DNA of 11,536 nt from AC-69 sp036519575 (GTDB taxonomy: Bacteria; Actinomycetota; UBA4738; HRBIN12). Under the pieces are notes generated by a model. That model did no database searches and was not told where the DNA came from. It worked only from the letters and a program-made list of their open reading frames with translations. Shown here in pieces: positions 5,872-11,536 of the stretch. Both the position numbers and the translations under genes were made by a program. Location of the stretch: assembly GCA_036519575.1 (NCBI GenBank), contig DATDKZ010000109.1, forward strand, positions 1 through 11,536. Direction: 5' to 3'. The first letter of the stretch is position 1. Each line of letters starts with the position of its first letter.

Positions 5872-7194
5872 TCACGCCGCGGCGGCCTCGAGCAACGCGA
5901 GCGTTGCGGCGTCGGAGGCGAAGAGCACCCGCACGCGCTGTCCCTCGACGGGGAGAAGGCTCGCGGAACGCCCCTCACGCGACCCGAGCCACTGTCGGGT
6001 CGCCGAGGCGAACTCGACCGCATCCCGTGGTTCGTCCCACACCGTCGAGAGCACGATCGCCACGTGCTCACCGTCGGACCAGGCCCGATACGTGCCGCCG
6101 TCCCACCCCGCGGCGGCGGCTTCGGCCGTGACGGGCGGGAGTCGGAGGCCGAGCATGATCGACAGGAACGCCTCCCCCACGCCCATCACGTCGAGGTCGG
6201 TCCACTCCGGGCCGAGCTTCGGGCTCAGGTCTTCCACGTTGACCGCCGTCGGGGCGTCGTTCGGGTACCGCTCGGGGTGGATGACCTGCTCGGTTGATAC
6301 GGGAAAGCGCTCCATGGCCCGATCGATGGCTTCGGTGCCGCCCCGCCGGTCCATCGCCTGGATGAACGACAGCCCCGCCGTGTACGGCCACGTCTGGAGC
6401 TGCATCACGAACGGTGGGATGCCTGCTGTGGAGGGCGCCGCCTGCAGCCCCAACTGCAGCTGCTCGTCGAGCGTCAGGAATCGCTGCGCGTAGAGGATCA
6501 TGAAGTACGTGGCATCGCCCTCCACGGCTCCCAGTGCCGCCTGGTAGGCCTCGTCTGCGCAGTCGCTCTCCAGCGTGTTCAGGCGATCCAGCCGGAAGTG
6601 CTGGTCGTCGAGCGCGTGCGTCAGCTCGTGTGCCAGCGTCACCTTCTGCACCGGGGTCGGGTTCTCCGTACCGATGAACACCAGCTGCCCCGACAACGGG
6701 TCGTAGTACCCGATGATCTGGGAACCGGCGAACCGCTCGATCGACCGACGGATGCTGGTACCGGGTGGAATGACCCCGAGGGTCTGCCACGCCCGGCTGC
6801 GGCGGTCGAAAAGCTTCGCCGGGTACGAGGAATCGAGGGACTGGCTCAACCCCTTCACCAGATCGTCATGGGAAACCGCGTCGACCGGGACGGGCTCGGT
6901 GAACTCAAGGCCCCGCATCTGCTGGACCTGGCCCTCGACCTGCTTGATGGCCGCGGGCGTGGGCCCCTCGGAGCCGGTCGAGGCCGGCTGGGGCGGCGGG
7001 CGCCGACACAGCCGCTCCATCGCGGCCTCGGCGGAGCCGGGGCCGGTCGGGGCTGGTGATGCCGTCTCCGGCGCAGACGGGACCGGCGCGCCGGTCCCCG
7101 ACCCGAAGGGCTCGGACCCCGACCCGGTACATGCCGACCCGAGGAGGACGACCGCCAGCAGGGCGGCGGCAAGTGCGCGGACCCGAGCGATCAC
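5872..7194 (-). CDS. Predicted zinc-metalloprotease lipoprotein (HExxH)
   Basis: 440-aa exported protein. The first 22 residues form a lipoprotein-like signal (ALLAVVLLGSAC, lipid-anchor candidate C22), followed by a low-complexity Gly/Ser/Pro/Thr linker (23-56). The catalytic signature is TLAHELTHALDDQHF with H189, E190 and H193; AVEGDATYFM about 30 residues later offers E225 as the likely third zinc ligand, a gluzincin-like layout. Ahead of it are GSQIIGYYDPLSGQLVFIG (157-175) and, after it, STEQVIHPERYPNDAP (300-315), which I associate with uncharacterised bacterial proteins having the same HELTHAL...EGDAT core. Substrate unknown. I chose the GTG at 7194 because it overlaps the preceding stop (GTGA) and starts a compact signal peptide; a longer form starting at 7263 would add 23 Gly/Arg-rich residues and overlap the upstream gene. 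It is probably co-translated with the membrane protein before it and ends 72 nt before ppdK. Confidence 0.85.
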   Translation of the reverse strand: MIARVRALAAALLAVVLLGSACTGSGSEPFGSGTGAPVPSAPETASPAPTGPGSAEAAMERLCRRPPPQPASTGSEGPTPAAIKQVEGQVQQMRGLEFTEPVPVDAVSHDDLVKGLSQSLDSSYPAKLFDRRSRAWQTLGVIPPGTSIRRSIERFAGSQIIGYYDPLSGQLVFIGTENPTPVQKVTLAHELTHALDDQHFRLDRLNTLESDCADEAYQAALGAVEGDATYFMILYAQRFLTLDEQLQLGLQAAPSTAGIPPFVMQLQTWPYTAGLSFIQAMDRRGGTEAIDRAMERFPVSTEQVIHPERYPNDAPTAVNVEDLSPKLGPEWTDLDVMGVGEAFLSIMLGLRLPPVTAEAAAAGWDGGTYRAWSDGEHVAIVLSTVWDEPRDAVEFASATRQWLGSREGRSASLLPVEGQRVRVLFASDAATLALLEAAAA

Positions 7195-7418
7195 CGGCGA
7201 GGCACCGCCACGCTGGCCACCGCCGCGACCACCGCCGCGGCCGAGAAGCCGGCCGAGACCCACAGCAGCCCGATCGAGTTCAGCGACCCCAGGGATGCCA
7301 CGACCAGGATGAGCCCGGCGACGCCCATGAGAGCGAAGGCCATCGCGTACAGGCTCACCGATCCGCGCCGAGATCGGACGGCCGGGGCATCGTCGGGCAC
7401 GTGCTCGGCGGGGGTCAC
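7191..7418 (-). CDS. Small two-helix membrane protein, 75 aa
   Basis: I do not recognise a family. A polar, Pro/Arg-containing N-terminus (1-20, with RSRR at 15-18) precedes two predicted membrane helices at about 22-43 (LYAMAFALMGVAGLILVVAS) and 50-71 (GLLWVSAGFSAAAVVAAVAS), ending in PRR. The positive charges on both ends suggest both termini face the cytoplasm. It is supported as a real gene by its position: its GTG overlaps the glyS stop (7415-7418) and its TGA overlaps the GTG of the metalloprotease (7191-7194), both as GTGA. Translation is therefore likely coupled through glyS, this gene and the protease. Its role is unknown; an accessory to the neighbouring lipoprotein is possible but only inferred from position. 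Confidence 0.7.
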   Translation of the reverse strand: MTPAEHVPDDAPAVRSRRGSVSLYAMAFALMGVAGLILVVASLGSLNSIGLLWVSAGFSAAAVVAAVASVAVPRR

Positions 7419-8788
7419 AGGCGCTCTCGGAGGTATACGACGAGGCCGTCCATGGGGATGCGGTCCTGACGCATGGAATCGCGTTCCCGCACCGTGACCT
7501 GCCGATCCTGGAGCGTGTCGAAGTCCACTGTCACGCAGAACGGCGTGCCGATCTCGTCCTTGCGTCGGTATCGCCGGCCGATCGAGCCGGCGTCGTCGTA
7601 GTCACACATCCACAGCGTCTTCACCAGGTCGAACACCGCGCGCGCGTCGGGTGTGAGCGTCTCGTTCCGCGAGAGCGGCAGCACCGCCACCTTGACGGGC
7701 GCGAGGTCCCTGTGGATCGCGAGCACCGTGCGCTTCTCGGTGCCGCCCGAGGCCTTGGGGGCCTCCTCCTCTCGATAGGCGTCGAGCAGGAACGCCAGGA
7801 GCGCCCGGTCCACGCCGGCCGCCGGCTCGATCACGAAGGGGAAGTACCGCTCCTCCCGGTCGGGGTCGAAGTACGTCAGGTCCTCTCCGCTCGCCTTGGA
7901 ATGCGCCTTCAGGTCGAAGTCCGTCCGGTTGGCGATGCCCTCGAGCTCCCCCCAATCGGTGAACGGGAAGCGGTACTCGACGTCGACGGTCCGTTTCGAG
8001 TAGTGCGAGAGCTCGTCCTTGGAGTGCTCGCGGAGCCGGAGGTTCTCCTTCCGGATCCCGAGGTCCACGTACCACTGGAGGCGCTCGTTGATCCAGTACT
8101 CGTGCCATTCCTCGTCCGTCCCCGGTTCCACGAAGAACTCCATCTCCATCTGCTCGAACTCGCGGGTCCGGTAGATGAAGTTCCCCGGCGTGATCTCGTT
8201 CCTGAAAGACTTGCCCTGCTGGGCCAGGCCGAACGGGATCTTCTTCCGGTTGGCCTGTTGGACCGTGACGAAGTCGACGAACATCCCCTGCGCCGTCTCG
8301 GGCCGAAGGTAGACGACGGCCGCCTCCTCCTCCACAGGGCCCATGAACGTCTTGAACATCAGGTTGAAGTTGCGCGCCTCCGTGAACCGGTCGTCTCCAC
8401 AGTTCGGGCATCGCGGCTTGGCGGCCATATCGACCGTGCTCTCGTCCTCCTCGTGTCCGGACTGGGGGGCGTGGAAGCCGGGGAGATGATCGGCGCGGAA
8501 CCGCTGGTGGCAGTTCAGGCATTCCACCAGGGGATCGGTGAAGGACTGGAGATGCCCGCTCGCTTCCCACACCCGGGGCGACATGATGATCGAGCTCTCC
8601 AGGCCGACGACGTCGTCCCGGAGCTGGACCATGGTGCGCCACCAGGCCGCCTTGACGTTGCGCTTCAGCTCCACCCCCAGGGGGCCGTAGTCCCAGAACG
8701 AGCGGAGCCCACCGTAGATCTCGCTCGACGGAAACACGACGCCCCGGCGCTTGGCCAGGGAGGTGATGACCTCCATGAGGTCGGGCAT
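7415..8788 (-). CDS. glyS: Glycyl-tRNA synthetase, dimeric class II type
   Basis: Cytoplasmic enzyme charging tRNA-Gly. The 457-aa length fits the alpha2 (GlyQS/eukaryote-like) type. In order: the N-terminal MEVITSLAKRRGVVFPSSEI (5-24), YGGLRSFWDYGPLGVELKRN (25-44), a zinc-binding-like insertion with C90-x2-C93 and C127-x2-C130, LRPETAQGMFVDF (161-173), motif 2 region GKSFRNEITP (192-201) and RTREFEQMEMEFF (207-219), motif 3 FPFVIEPAAGVDRALLAFL (316-334), and an anticodon-binding domain from about 355 (PVKVAVLPL ... GSIGRRYRRKDEIGTPFCVT) to the end. I chose the ATG at 8788 because GAGGAGGT stands 8 nt ahead and the family N-terminus begins there; the reading frame stays open for another 83 codons upstream, but that part overlaps uppS and looks non-coding. 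No T-box leader is present. It is the first gene of a coupled set with two envelope genes. Confidence 0.97.
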   Translation of the reverse strand: MPDLMEVITSLAKRRGVVFPSSEIYGGLRSFWDYGPLGVELKRNVKAAWWRTMVQLRDDVVGLESSIIMSPRVWEASGHLQSFTDPLVECLNCHQRFRADHLPGFHAPQSGHEEDESTVDMAAKPRCPNCGDDRFTEARNFNLMFKTFMGPVEEEAAVVYLRPETAQGMFVDFVTVQQANRKKIPFGLAQQGKSFRNEITPGNFIYRTREFEQMEMEFFVEPGTDEEWHEYWINERLQWYVDLGIRKENLRLREHSKDELSHYSKRTVDVEYRFPFTDWGELEGIANRTDFDLKAHSKASGEDLTYFDPDREERYFPFVIEPAAGVDRALLAFLLDAYREEEAPKASGGTEKRTVLAIHRDLAPVKVAVLPLSRNETLTPDARAVFDLVKTLWMCDYDDAGSIGRRYRRKDEIGTPFCVTVDFDTLQDRQVTVRERDSMRQDRIPMDGLVVYLRERL

Positions 8789-8807
8789 CGAGTTGGACCT
8801 CCTCTCC

Positions 8808-8833
8808 CGGCCGCTGGCGGCGGCCGCTGGCGT
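8808..8833. repeat. 13-bp tandem duplication in the glyS leader
   Basis: Two adjacent units, CGGCCGCTGGCGG and CGGCCGCTGGCGT on the plus strand, differ only at the last base. They sit between the candidate -10 and the Shine-Dalgarno of glyS. The CGGCCG cores are self-complementary, so in RNA they could pair as a 6-bp stem with a 7-nt loop just upstream of the ribosome-binding site. Confidence 0.6.
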
Positions 8834-8836
8834 GGG

Positions 8837-8849
8837 ATCAAGTGTACGG
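8837..8849 (-). promoter_or_regulatory. Shared 13-bp element / candidate -10 upstream of glyS
   Basis: Sense CCGTACACTTGAT, exact copy of the element before ppdK. TACACT (8841-8846) ends 52 nt before the glyS ATG, inside the 116-bp uppS-glyS gap. No recognisable -35 is seen at 16-18 nt. The conservation at two promoters in a row supports a real transcription signal. Confidence 0.45.
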
Positions 8850-8904
8850 GAGGCACGCACCGTCTCGGCTGCGCCGGCCTGGTTCCGGAAGGTCCGAGCG
8901 TCCG

Positions 8905-9645
8905 TTACTCGTCGGCGAGGCCGCCGAACCTGCGCGAACGCTTCTGGTAGTCCCGAATGGCCTCGTACAGGTATTCGCGGTTGAAGTCCGGCCACAGGAC
9001 CGGAGTGAAGTAGAACTCGGAGTAGGCCGCCTGCCACAGCAGGAAGTTCGAGATGCGCTCCTCGCCGCTCGTGCGGATGATGAGGTCGGGATCGGGCGTG
9101 TCGGGATGGTATAGGCGGGATGCGATGCTCTCGGGGGTGAGCTTGCGCCCGTCGAGGCGGCCGGCGTCATGATCGGCGATCAGCCGCTTCACCGCATCGG
9201 CGATCTCCATGCGGCCGCCGTAGTTGAACGCGATCGTGAGCGTCATACCTGTGTTGGGCGCCGTGAGCTTCTCGGAAACCTCCATCTCCTTCAGCACGGA
9301 GCGGGGTACCCTCCAGTCGCGCCTGCCCAGGAACCGCACGCGAACGTTCATGTCGTTGAGCTCGTCACGCCGCCGCCGGAGCAATCCCCGATTGAACTCC
9401 ATCAGGTACCGGACCTCGGCCTTGGGCCGGTTCCAGTTCTCCGTGGAGAAGGCGAACATCGTGAGCCAGCCAAGGCCGACCTCGACGCCGCCCTGGACCG
9501 TGTCCCACATGGCCTGCTCACCCGCGGCGTGCCCCTCCGTCCGGGGAAGCCCGCGTTGGGTGGCCCACCGGCCGTTCCCGTCCATCACGATCCCGATGTG
9601 GACGGGGACGCGATCCCGGTCGATGTCGGTGAGGTAGGTGCTCAC
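8905..9645 (-). CDS. uppS: Undecaprenyl diphosphate synthase (cis-prenyltransferase)
   Basis: Condenses isopentenyl diphosphate onto an allylic primer to make the polyprenyl diphosphate carrier for peptidoglycan and other wall polymers, at the inner face of the membrane. The 246-aa length is typical. Visible marks: IGIVMDGNGRWA with catalytic-type D22 (18-28), RGLPRTEGHAAGEQA (31-45), LTMFAFSTENWNRP (61-74), FNYGGRMEIADAV (140-152), DLIIRTSGEERISNFLLWQ (187-205) and YSEFYFTPVLWPDF (208-221). The actinobacterial-style stretch RRDELNDMNVRVRFLGRRD is present; whether the product is C50 (decaprenyl) or C55 cannot be read by eye. The GTG at 9645 overlaps the recO stop (GTGA) and begins just ahead of the conserved region; the open frame extends 92 codons further into recO but that part is Arg/Gly-rich and not family-like. 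The recO-uppS pairing is common in Actinomycetota. Confidence 0.96.
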   Translation of the reverse strand: MSTYLTDIDRDRVPVHIGIVMDGNGRWATQRGLPRTEGHAAGEQAMWDTVQGGVEVGLGWLTMFAFSTENWNRPKAEVRYLMEFNRGLLRRRRDELNDMNVRVRFLGRRDWRVPRSVLKEMEVSEKLTAPNTGMTLTIAFNYGGRMEIADAVKRLIADHDAGRLDGRKLTPESIASRLYHPDTPDPDLIIRTSGEERISNFLLWQAAYSEFYFTPVLWPDFNREYLYEAIRDYQKRSRRFGGLADE

Positions 9646-10382
9646 GGCACCAGGCTCCGGGCCAGGATGGGAAGGCTCTTCATCCGCCGCTCCAGGTGGT
9701 ACTCGGCGAACCCGAACAGCAACCCGCGAGCTTCCCTCCGCACGTACGGATCGACCATCACCGCGCCCGCCCTGCCTGGGCCGGCGGCGCCGAGCTCGGC
9801 AAGGAGCCCGAGAGCCTCTCGTGAGACCGGGCCCGCGTCGGGCTCGGCGCAGGAACGGCACACCGCTCCGCCCTGCCCGCTGGCGAACAGGTCGGGATCG
9901 GGCCGGCCACACACCGCGCATGCCGAGAGGCTTGGGTGGAACCCCGACAGAGAAAGGAGCGAGAGCAAGAAGGATTCCGCGACGGCCTCGGAGTCGGCCG
10001 GCCGAGCCTGGAGCGCCCGGAGGCCGGTGAGGAGCAGGAGGAATAGGCGAACGTTCCGCTCGTGCTCTTCGGCCACCTTGTCCACCGCCTCGAGCATGGT
10101 TTCCCCCGCCGCGAACAGACCGAGGTCGTCCCGAACGGCCCGGAACGGGGAGATGATCTCGGCTTGGCTGATGGTGTCGAGGGAGCTTCGACCCCGGTAA
10201 ACCATCAGGGAGACGTGGGTGAAGGGCTCGAGGCGCGCGCCGAACCGGCTGGTGGTCTTACGGACGCCCTTGGCCACGGCCCGAACCTTGCCCGAGCCCT
10301 GGGTCATGACCGTCACGATCTTGTCGGCCTCGCCCAGCTTGATCGCTCGCAGGACGACGCCCTGTTCCTTGTAGAGGGGCAT
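9642..10382 (-). CDS. recO: DNA repair protein RecO
   Basis: RecFOR-pathway mediator that binds single-stranded DNA, anneals strands and helps load RecA at gaps. The 246-aa length is normal. The N-terminal OB-fold begins YKEQGVVLRAIKLGEADKIV (4-23), with MTQGSGKVRAVAKGVRKTTS (26-45) and FGARLEPFTHVSLMVYRGRS (47-66) following. The helical middle part has FAAGETMLEAVDKV (90-103). A zinc-binding knuckle is shown by C155-x2-C158 and C175-x2-C178, as in RecO proteins with an intact metal site. The C-terminus has the usual EYHLERRMKS...RSL ending. The ATG start at 10382 lacks a Shine-Dalgarno, but TACGAT ends 8 nt before it, so a leaderless mRNA is likely. It overlaps uppS by GTGA, so the two are probably co-translated. 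Confidence 0.95.
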   Translation of the reverse strand: MPLYKEQGVVLRAIKLGEADKIVTVMTQGSGKVRAVAKGVRKTTSRFGARLEPFTHVSLMVYRGRSSLDTISQAEIISPFRAVRDDLGLFAAGETMLEAVDKVAEEHERNVRLFLLLLTGLRALQARPADSEAVAESFLLSLLSLSGFHPSLSACAVCGRPDPDLFASGQGGAVCRSCAEPDAGPVSREALGLLAELGAAGPGRAGAVMVDPYVRREARGLLFGFAEYHLERRMKSLPILARSLVP

Positions 10383-10390
10383 GTGTCCGA

Positions 10391-10396
10391 ATCGTA
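10391..10396 (-). promoter_or_regulatory. Candidate -10 hexamer of recO (leaderless start)
   Basis: Sense TACGAT, then eight bases (TCGGACAC), then the recO ATG. No Shine-Dalgarno-like sequence is present, so transcription probably starts at or next to the ATG. The same hexamer in the same position precedes dgt. The -35 region is not recognisable. The rest of the 107-bp gap to the ALDH-like gene holds a tandem repeat and no clear terminator. Confidence 0.4.
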
Positions 10397-10460
10397 CCCT
10401 CGGGTCCCGCCGACCTTGCCGGAAGGGTTTGGCGATTCCGTGACATCCCCATCCGCCGGG

Positions 10461-10495
10461 GTCAGGCCGCTGCCGTCAGGCCGCTACCGTCAGGC
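10461..10495. repeat. 14-bp tandem repeat (2.5 copies) at the 3' end of the ALDH-like gene
   Basis: Units GTCAGGCCGCTGCC (10461-10474) and GTCAGGCCGCTACC (10475-10488) are followed by a partial GTCAGGC (10489-10495). The stop codon of the ALDH-like gene (10490-10492) lies in the partial copy, and an in-frame TAG follows two codons after it. The unit is not a multiple of three, so any copy change inside the coding region would alter the C-terminus. Confidence 0.7.
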
Positions 10496-11350
10496 TCCCT
10501 TCGGGTGCCAGACCGTTTTGAACTCCATCAGCGCGGTGACCAGGTACGGGCTCTGTGCGGCCGGCGAGAAGATGTCGGCGCCGTCCGCTCGGATCACGCG
10601 CTTCACATTCTCGGCTGATTGGACCTCGACGTTGGCCCGCATGTCCTCGGGGACCCCGGTGATGTCGATGGCGTTCACGTCCATGTGGCCGGCCAGCCAG
10701 GGCACGAGCTCCCGGGTGAAGCCGGTGAGCATGTTGATCACTCCACCGGGGACGTCGGAGGTGGCAATCACCTCGGTCAGCGTGACCGCCGGGAGTGGCG
10801 CGTTCTCGCTCGCGAGGACCACGGCGGCGTTGCCGGAGACGATGGCCGGCGCGAGCCGGGACACCAAACCGAGCAGCGCCTGGTCCTCCGGCGCCACGAT
10901 CCCGACGACCCCTGTGGGCTCGGGGATCGTGAAGTTGAAATACGGCCCGGCCACCGGGTTCGTGGCCCCGAGCACCTGGTGGACCTTGTCCGCCCATCCC
11001 GCGTACCAGACCCATCGATCGATCGCTGCGCTCACGCCTCGGGCCGGGTCGGCGGCACCCGCGTCGGTCAGTTCCTGCTCGAACTGCCCGCGACGGCCCT
11101 CCATCAGCTCGGCCACGCGATACAGGATCTGCCCTCGATTCGAAGCGGTCCTCGTACCCCAGTCGGCCTGGGCGGCGCGCGCGGCGCGGACCGCGTCTCG
11201 GAGGTCCTTTCGCGAGGCCCGCGCGGCCCACGCCAGCAACCGCCCGTCGTGCGCGTGGACCTCGTACGAACGACCGGACTCACTGCGGGGGAACTCGCCA
11301 TCGATGAACAGCTTCGCGGTGCGGCGAACGGGCACGCGCTGCTCGCTCAT
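10490..11350 (-). CDS. Short, catalytically degenerate aldehyde dehydrogenase-like protein
   Basis: 286-aa protein covering only the NAD-binding part of the ALDH fold. FIDGEF (15-20) and the EVHAHDGRLLAWAARAS segment match the ALDH N-terminus, and PEPTGVVGIVAPEDQALL (143-160), RLAPAIVSGNAAVVL (165-179), LTEVIATSDVPGGVINMLTG (191-210) follow the Rossmann region. The oxyanion Asn motif P-W-N is P-E-D here (154-156), the NAD-binding Lys of K-P-S-E is missing (LASE, 179-182), and the protein ends before the catalytic Cys domain. The remaining 107 nt before recO could not hold that domain, so this is not a simple frameshift. It overlaps a full ALDH by ATGA. ALDH16 proteins fuse a catalytic ALDH domain to a degenerate second ALDH domain, and this pair looks like a split version; actinobacterial deoC-linked ALDH pairs are similar. 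A structural partner rather than an enzyme is the likely role, by inference. Confidence 0.82.
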   Translation of the reverse strand: MSEQRVPVRRTAKLFIDGEFPRSESGRSYEVHAHDGRLLAWAARASRKDLRDAVRAARAAQADWGTRTASNRGQILYRVAELMEGRRGQFEQELTDAGAADPARGVSAAIDRWVWYAGWADKVHQVLGATNPVAGPYFNFTIPEPTGVVGIVAPEDQALLGLVSRLAPAIVSGNAAVVLASENAPLPAVTLTEVIATSDVPGGVINMLTGFTRELVPWLAGHMDVNAIDITGVPEDMRANVEVQSAENVKRVIRADGADIFSPAAQSPYLVTALMEFKTVWHPKGA

Positions 11351-11536
11351 TCACCGCCCCCGTCGAAGTCCAGGTACGGCTCCAGGCCGTGGAGTCCGCC
11401 CTCCCGGCCGAACCCGCTCTCCTTGTACCCGCCGAACGGCGACGAAGGGTCGAACCGATTGAACGTGTTCGCCCAGACCACGCCGGCCTCCATCCGCTCG
11501 GCCATCCACAGGATCCGCGAGCCCTTGTCGGTCCAG
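11347..11536 (-). CDS. Aldehyde dehydrogenase, C-terminal end (partial)
   Basis: Only the last 62 residues are in the window; the 5' part lies beyond the right edge. They hold the ALDH C-terminal signature: KGSRILWMAERMEAGVVWAN followed by TFNRFDPSSPFGGYKESGFG, then REGGLHGLEPYLDF and GGGE. The F-G-G-Y-K-x-S-G-x-G-R-E block is the usual ALDH substrate/oligomer segment. The stop codon overlaps the start of the degenerate ALDH-like gene as ATGA, so the two proteins are probably made together at similar levels. This gene should supply the catalytic Cys and Glu, but those residues are outside the window. Substrate cannot be told. A reading frame this short was identified from the motif, not from length. 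Confidence 0.9.
   Translation of the reverse strand, partial: WTDKGSRILWMAERMEAGVVWANTFNRFDPSSPFGGYKESGFGREGGLHGLEPYLDFDGGGE

Noticed and set aside
8789..8904. A T-box riboswitch before glyS
   Set aside because: The predicted leader is only about 45 nt and no specifier stem, T-box sequence or antiterminator is visible.
7712..8950. 412-codon plus-strand open frame opposite glyS
   Set aside because: The reverse strand carries complete GlyRS motifs; the plus-strand product has the low-complexity look of a shadow frame.
8789..9037. 83-codon N-terminal extension of GlyRS
   Set aside because: It overlaps uppS and crosses the promoter, tandem repeat and Shine-Dalgarno; the ATG at 8788 has a good ribosome-binding site and family start.
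9646..9921. 92-codon N-terminal extension of UppS
   Set aside because: It lies inside recO, is Arg/Gly-rich, and the GTG at 9645 with a GTGA overlap gives the normal family length.
10490..11350. The short ALDH as a frameshifted pseudogene
   Set aside because: The lost active-site residues are upstream of the end, and the 107 nt before recO cannot hold the missing catalytic domain in any frame.
10062..11462. 466-codon plus-strand open frame opposite recO and the ALDH pair
   Set aside because: It runs across three well-supported minus-strand genes and the gap between them, is Ser/Arg/Pro-rich and shows no domain; antisense shadow.

Overview
This is a GC-rich (roughly two-thirds G+C by eye) chromosomal window in which every supported gene lies on the minus strand, so transcription runs from high to low coordinates. 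The backbone recO-uppS-glyS ... ppdK ... dgt, the many GTG starts, and the actinobacterial style of UppS, PPDK and the dGTPase point to an uncultured or little-studied member of Actinomycetota. That placement is an inference from protein style and synteny. A neighbouring high-GC phylum is not excluded. I see no mobile element, CRISPR array, tRNA, rRNA or sign of recent transfer.

Layout in transcription order. At the right edge is the C-terminal end of a full aldehyde dehydrogenase. It overlaps by ATGA a short, catalytically degenerate ALDH-like protein of 286 aa. Next is recO, overlapping uppS (undecaprenyl diphosphate synthase). Then comes glyS, coupled by GTGA overlaps to a two-helix membrane protein and a predicted HExxH zinc-metalloprotease lipoprotein. 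Then ppdK (pyruvate phosphate dikinase) stands as its own unit. After it is an envelope group: an M15-type peptidoglycan peptidase, a membrane-anchored SPOR-like protein and an unrecognised secreted protein. Last are a YdcF/DUF218 membrane protein and the N-terminal 222 residues of dgt (dNTP triphosphohydrolase), which runs off the left edge.

Together these are housekeeping functions (DNA repair, isoprenoid carrier synthesis, tRNA charging, dNTP control, PEP/pyruvate exchange) with several cell-envelope genes interleaved. UppS, the M15 peptidase, the SPOR-like protein and the DUF218 protein all fit envelope biogenesis or turnover.

The control signals are the more unusual part. glyS and ppdK share an exact 13-bp element containing a TACACT -10-like hexamer. 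recO, the DUF218 gene and dgt lack a convincing Shine-Dalgarno and have a TAnnnT hexamer only 6-8 nt before the start codon, as expected for leaderless mRNAs. The M15 gene has a TTCGCA-N17-TAACGT promoter candidate and an 8-bp perfect hairpin that would bury its Shine-Dalgarno. I found no clear undescribed multi-gene system. The most interesting leads are the split ALDH16-like pair, the PPDK lacking its regulatory threonine, the glyS-coupled metalloprotease and these regulatory patterns. No gene-free stretch exceeds about 125 bases.
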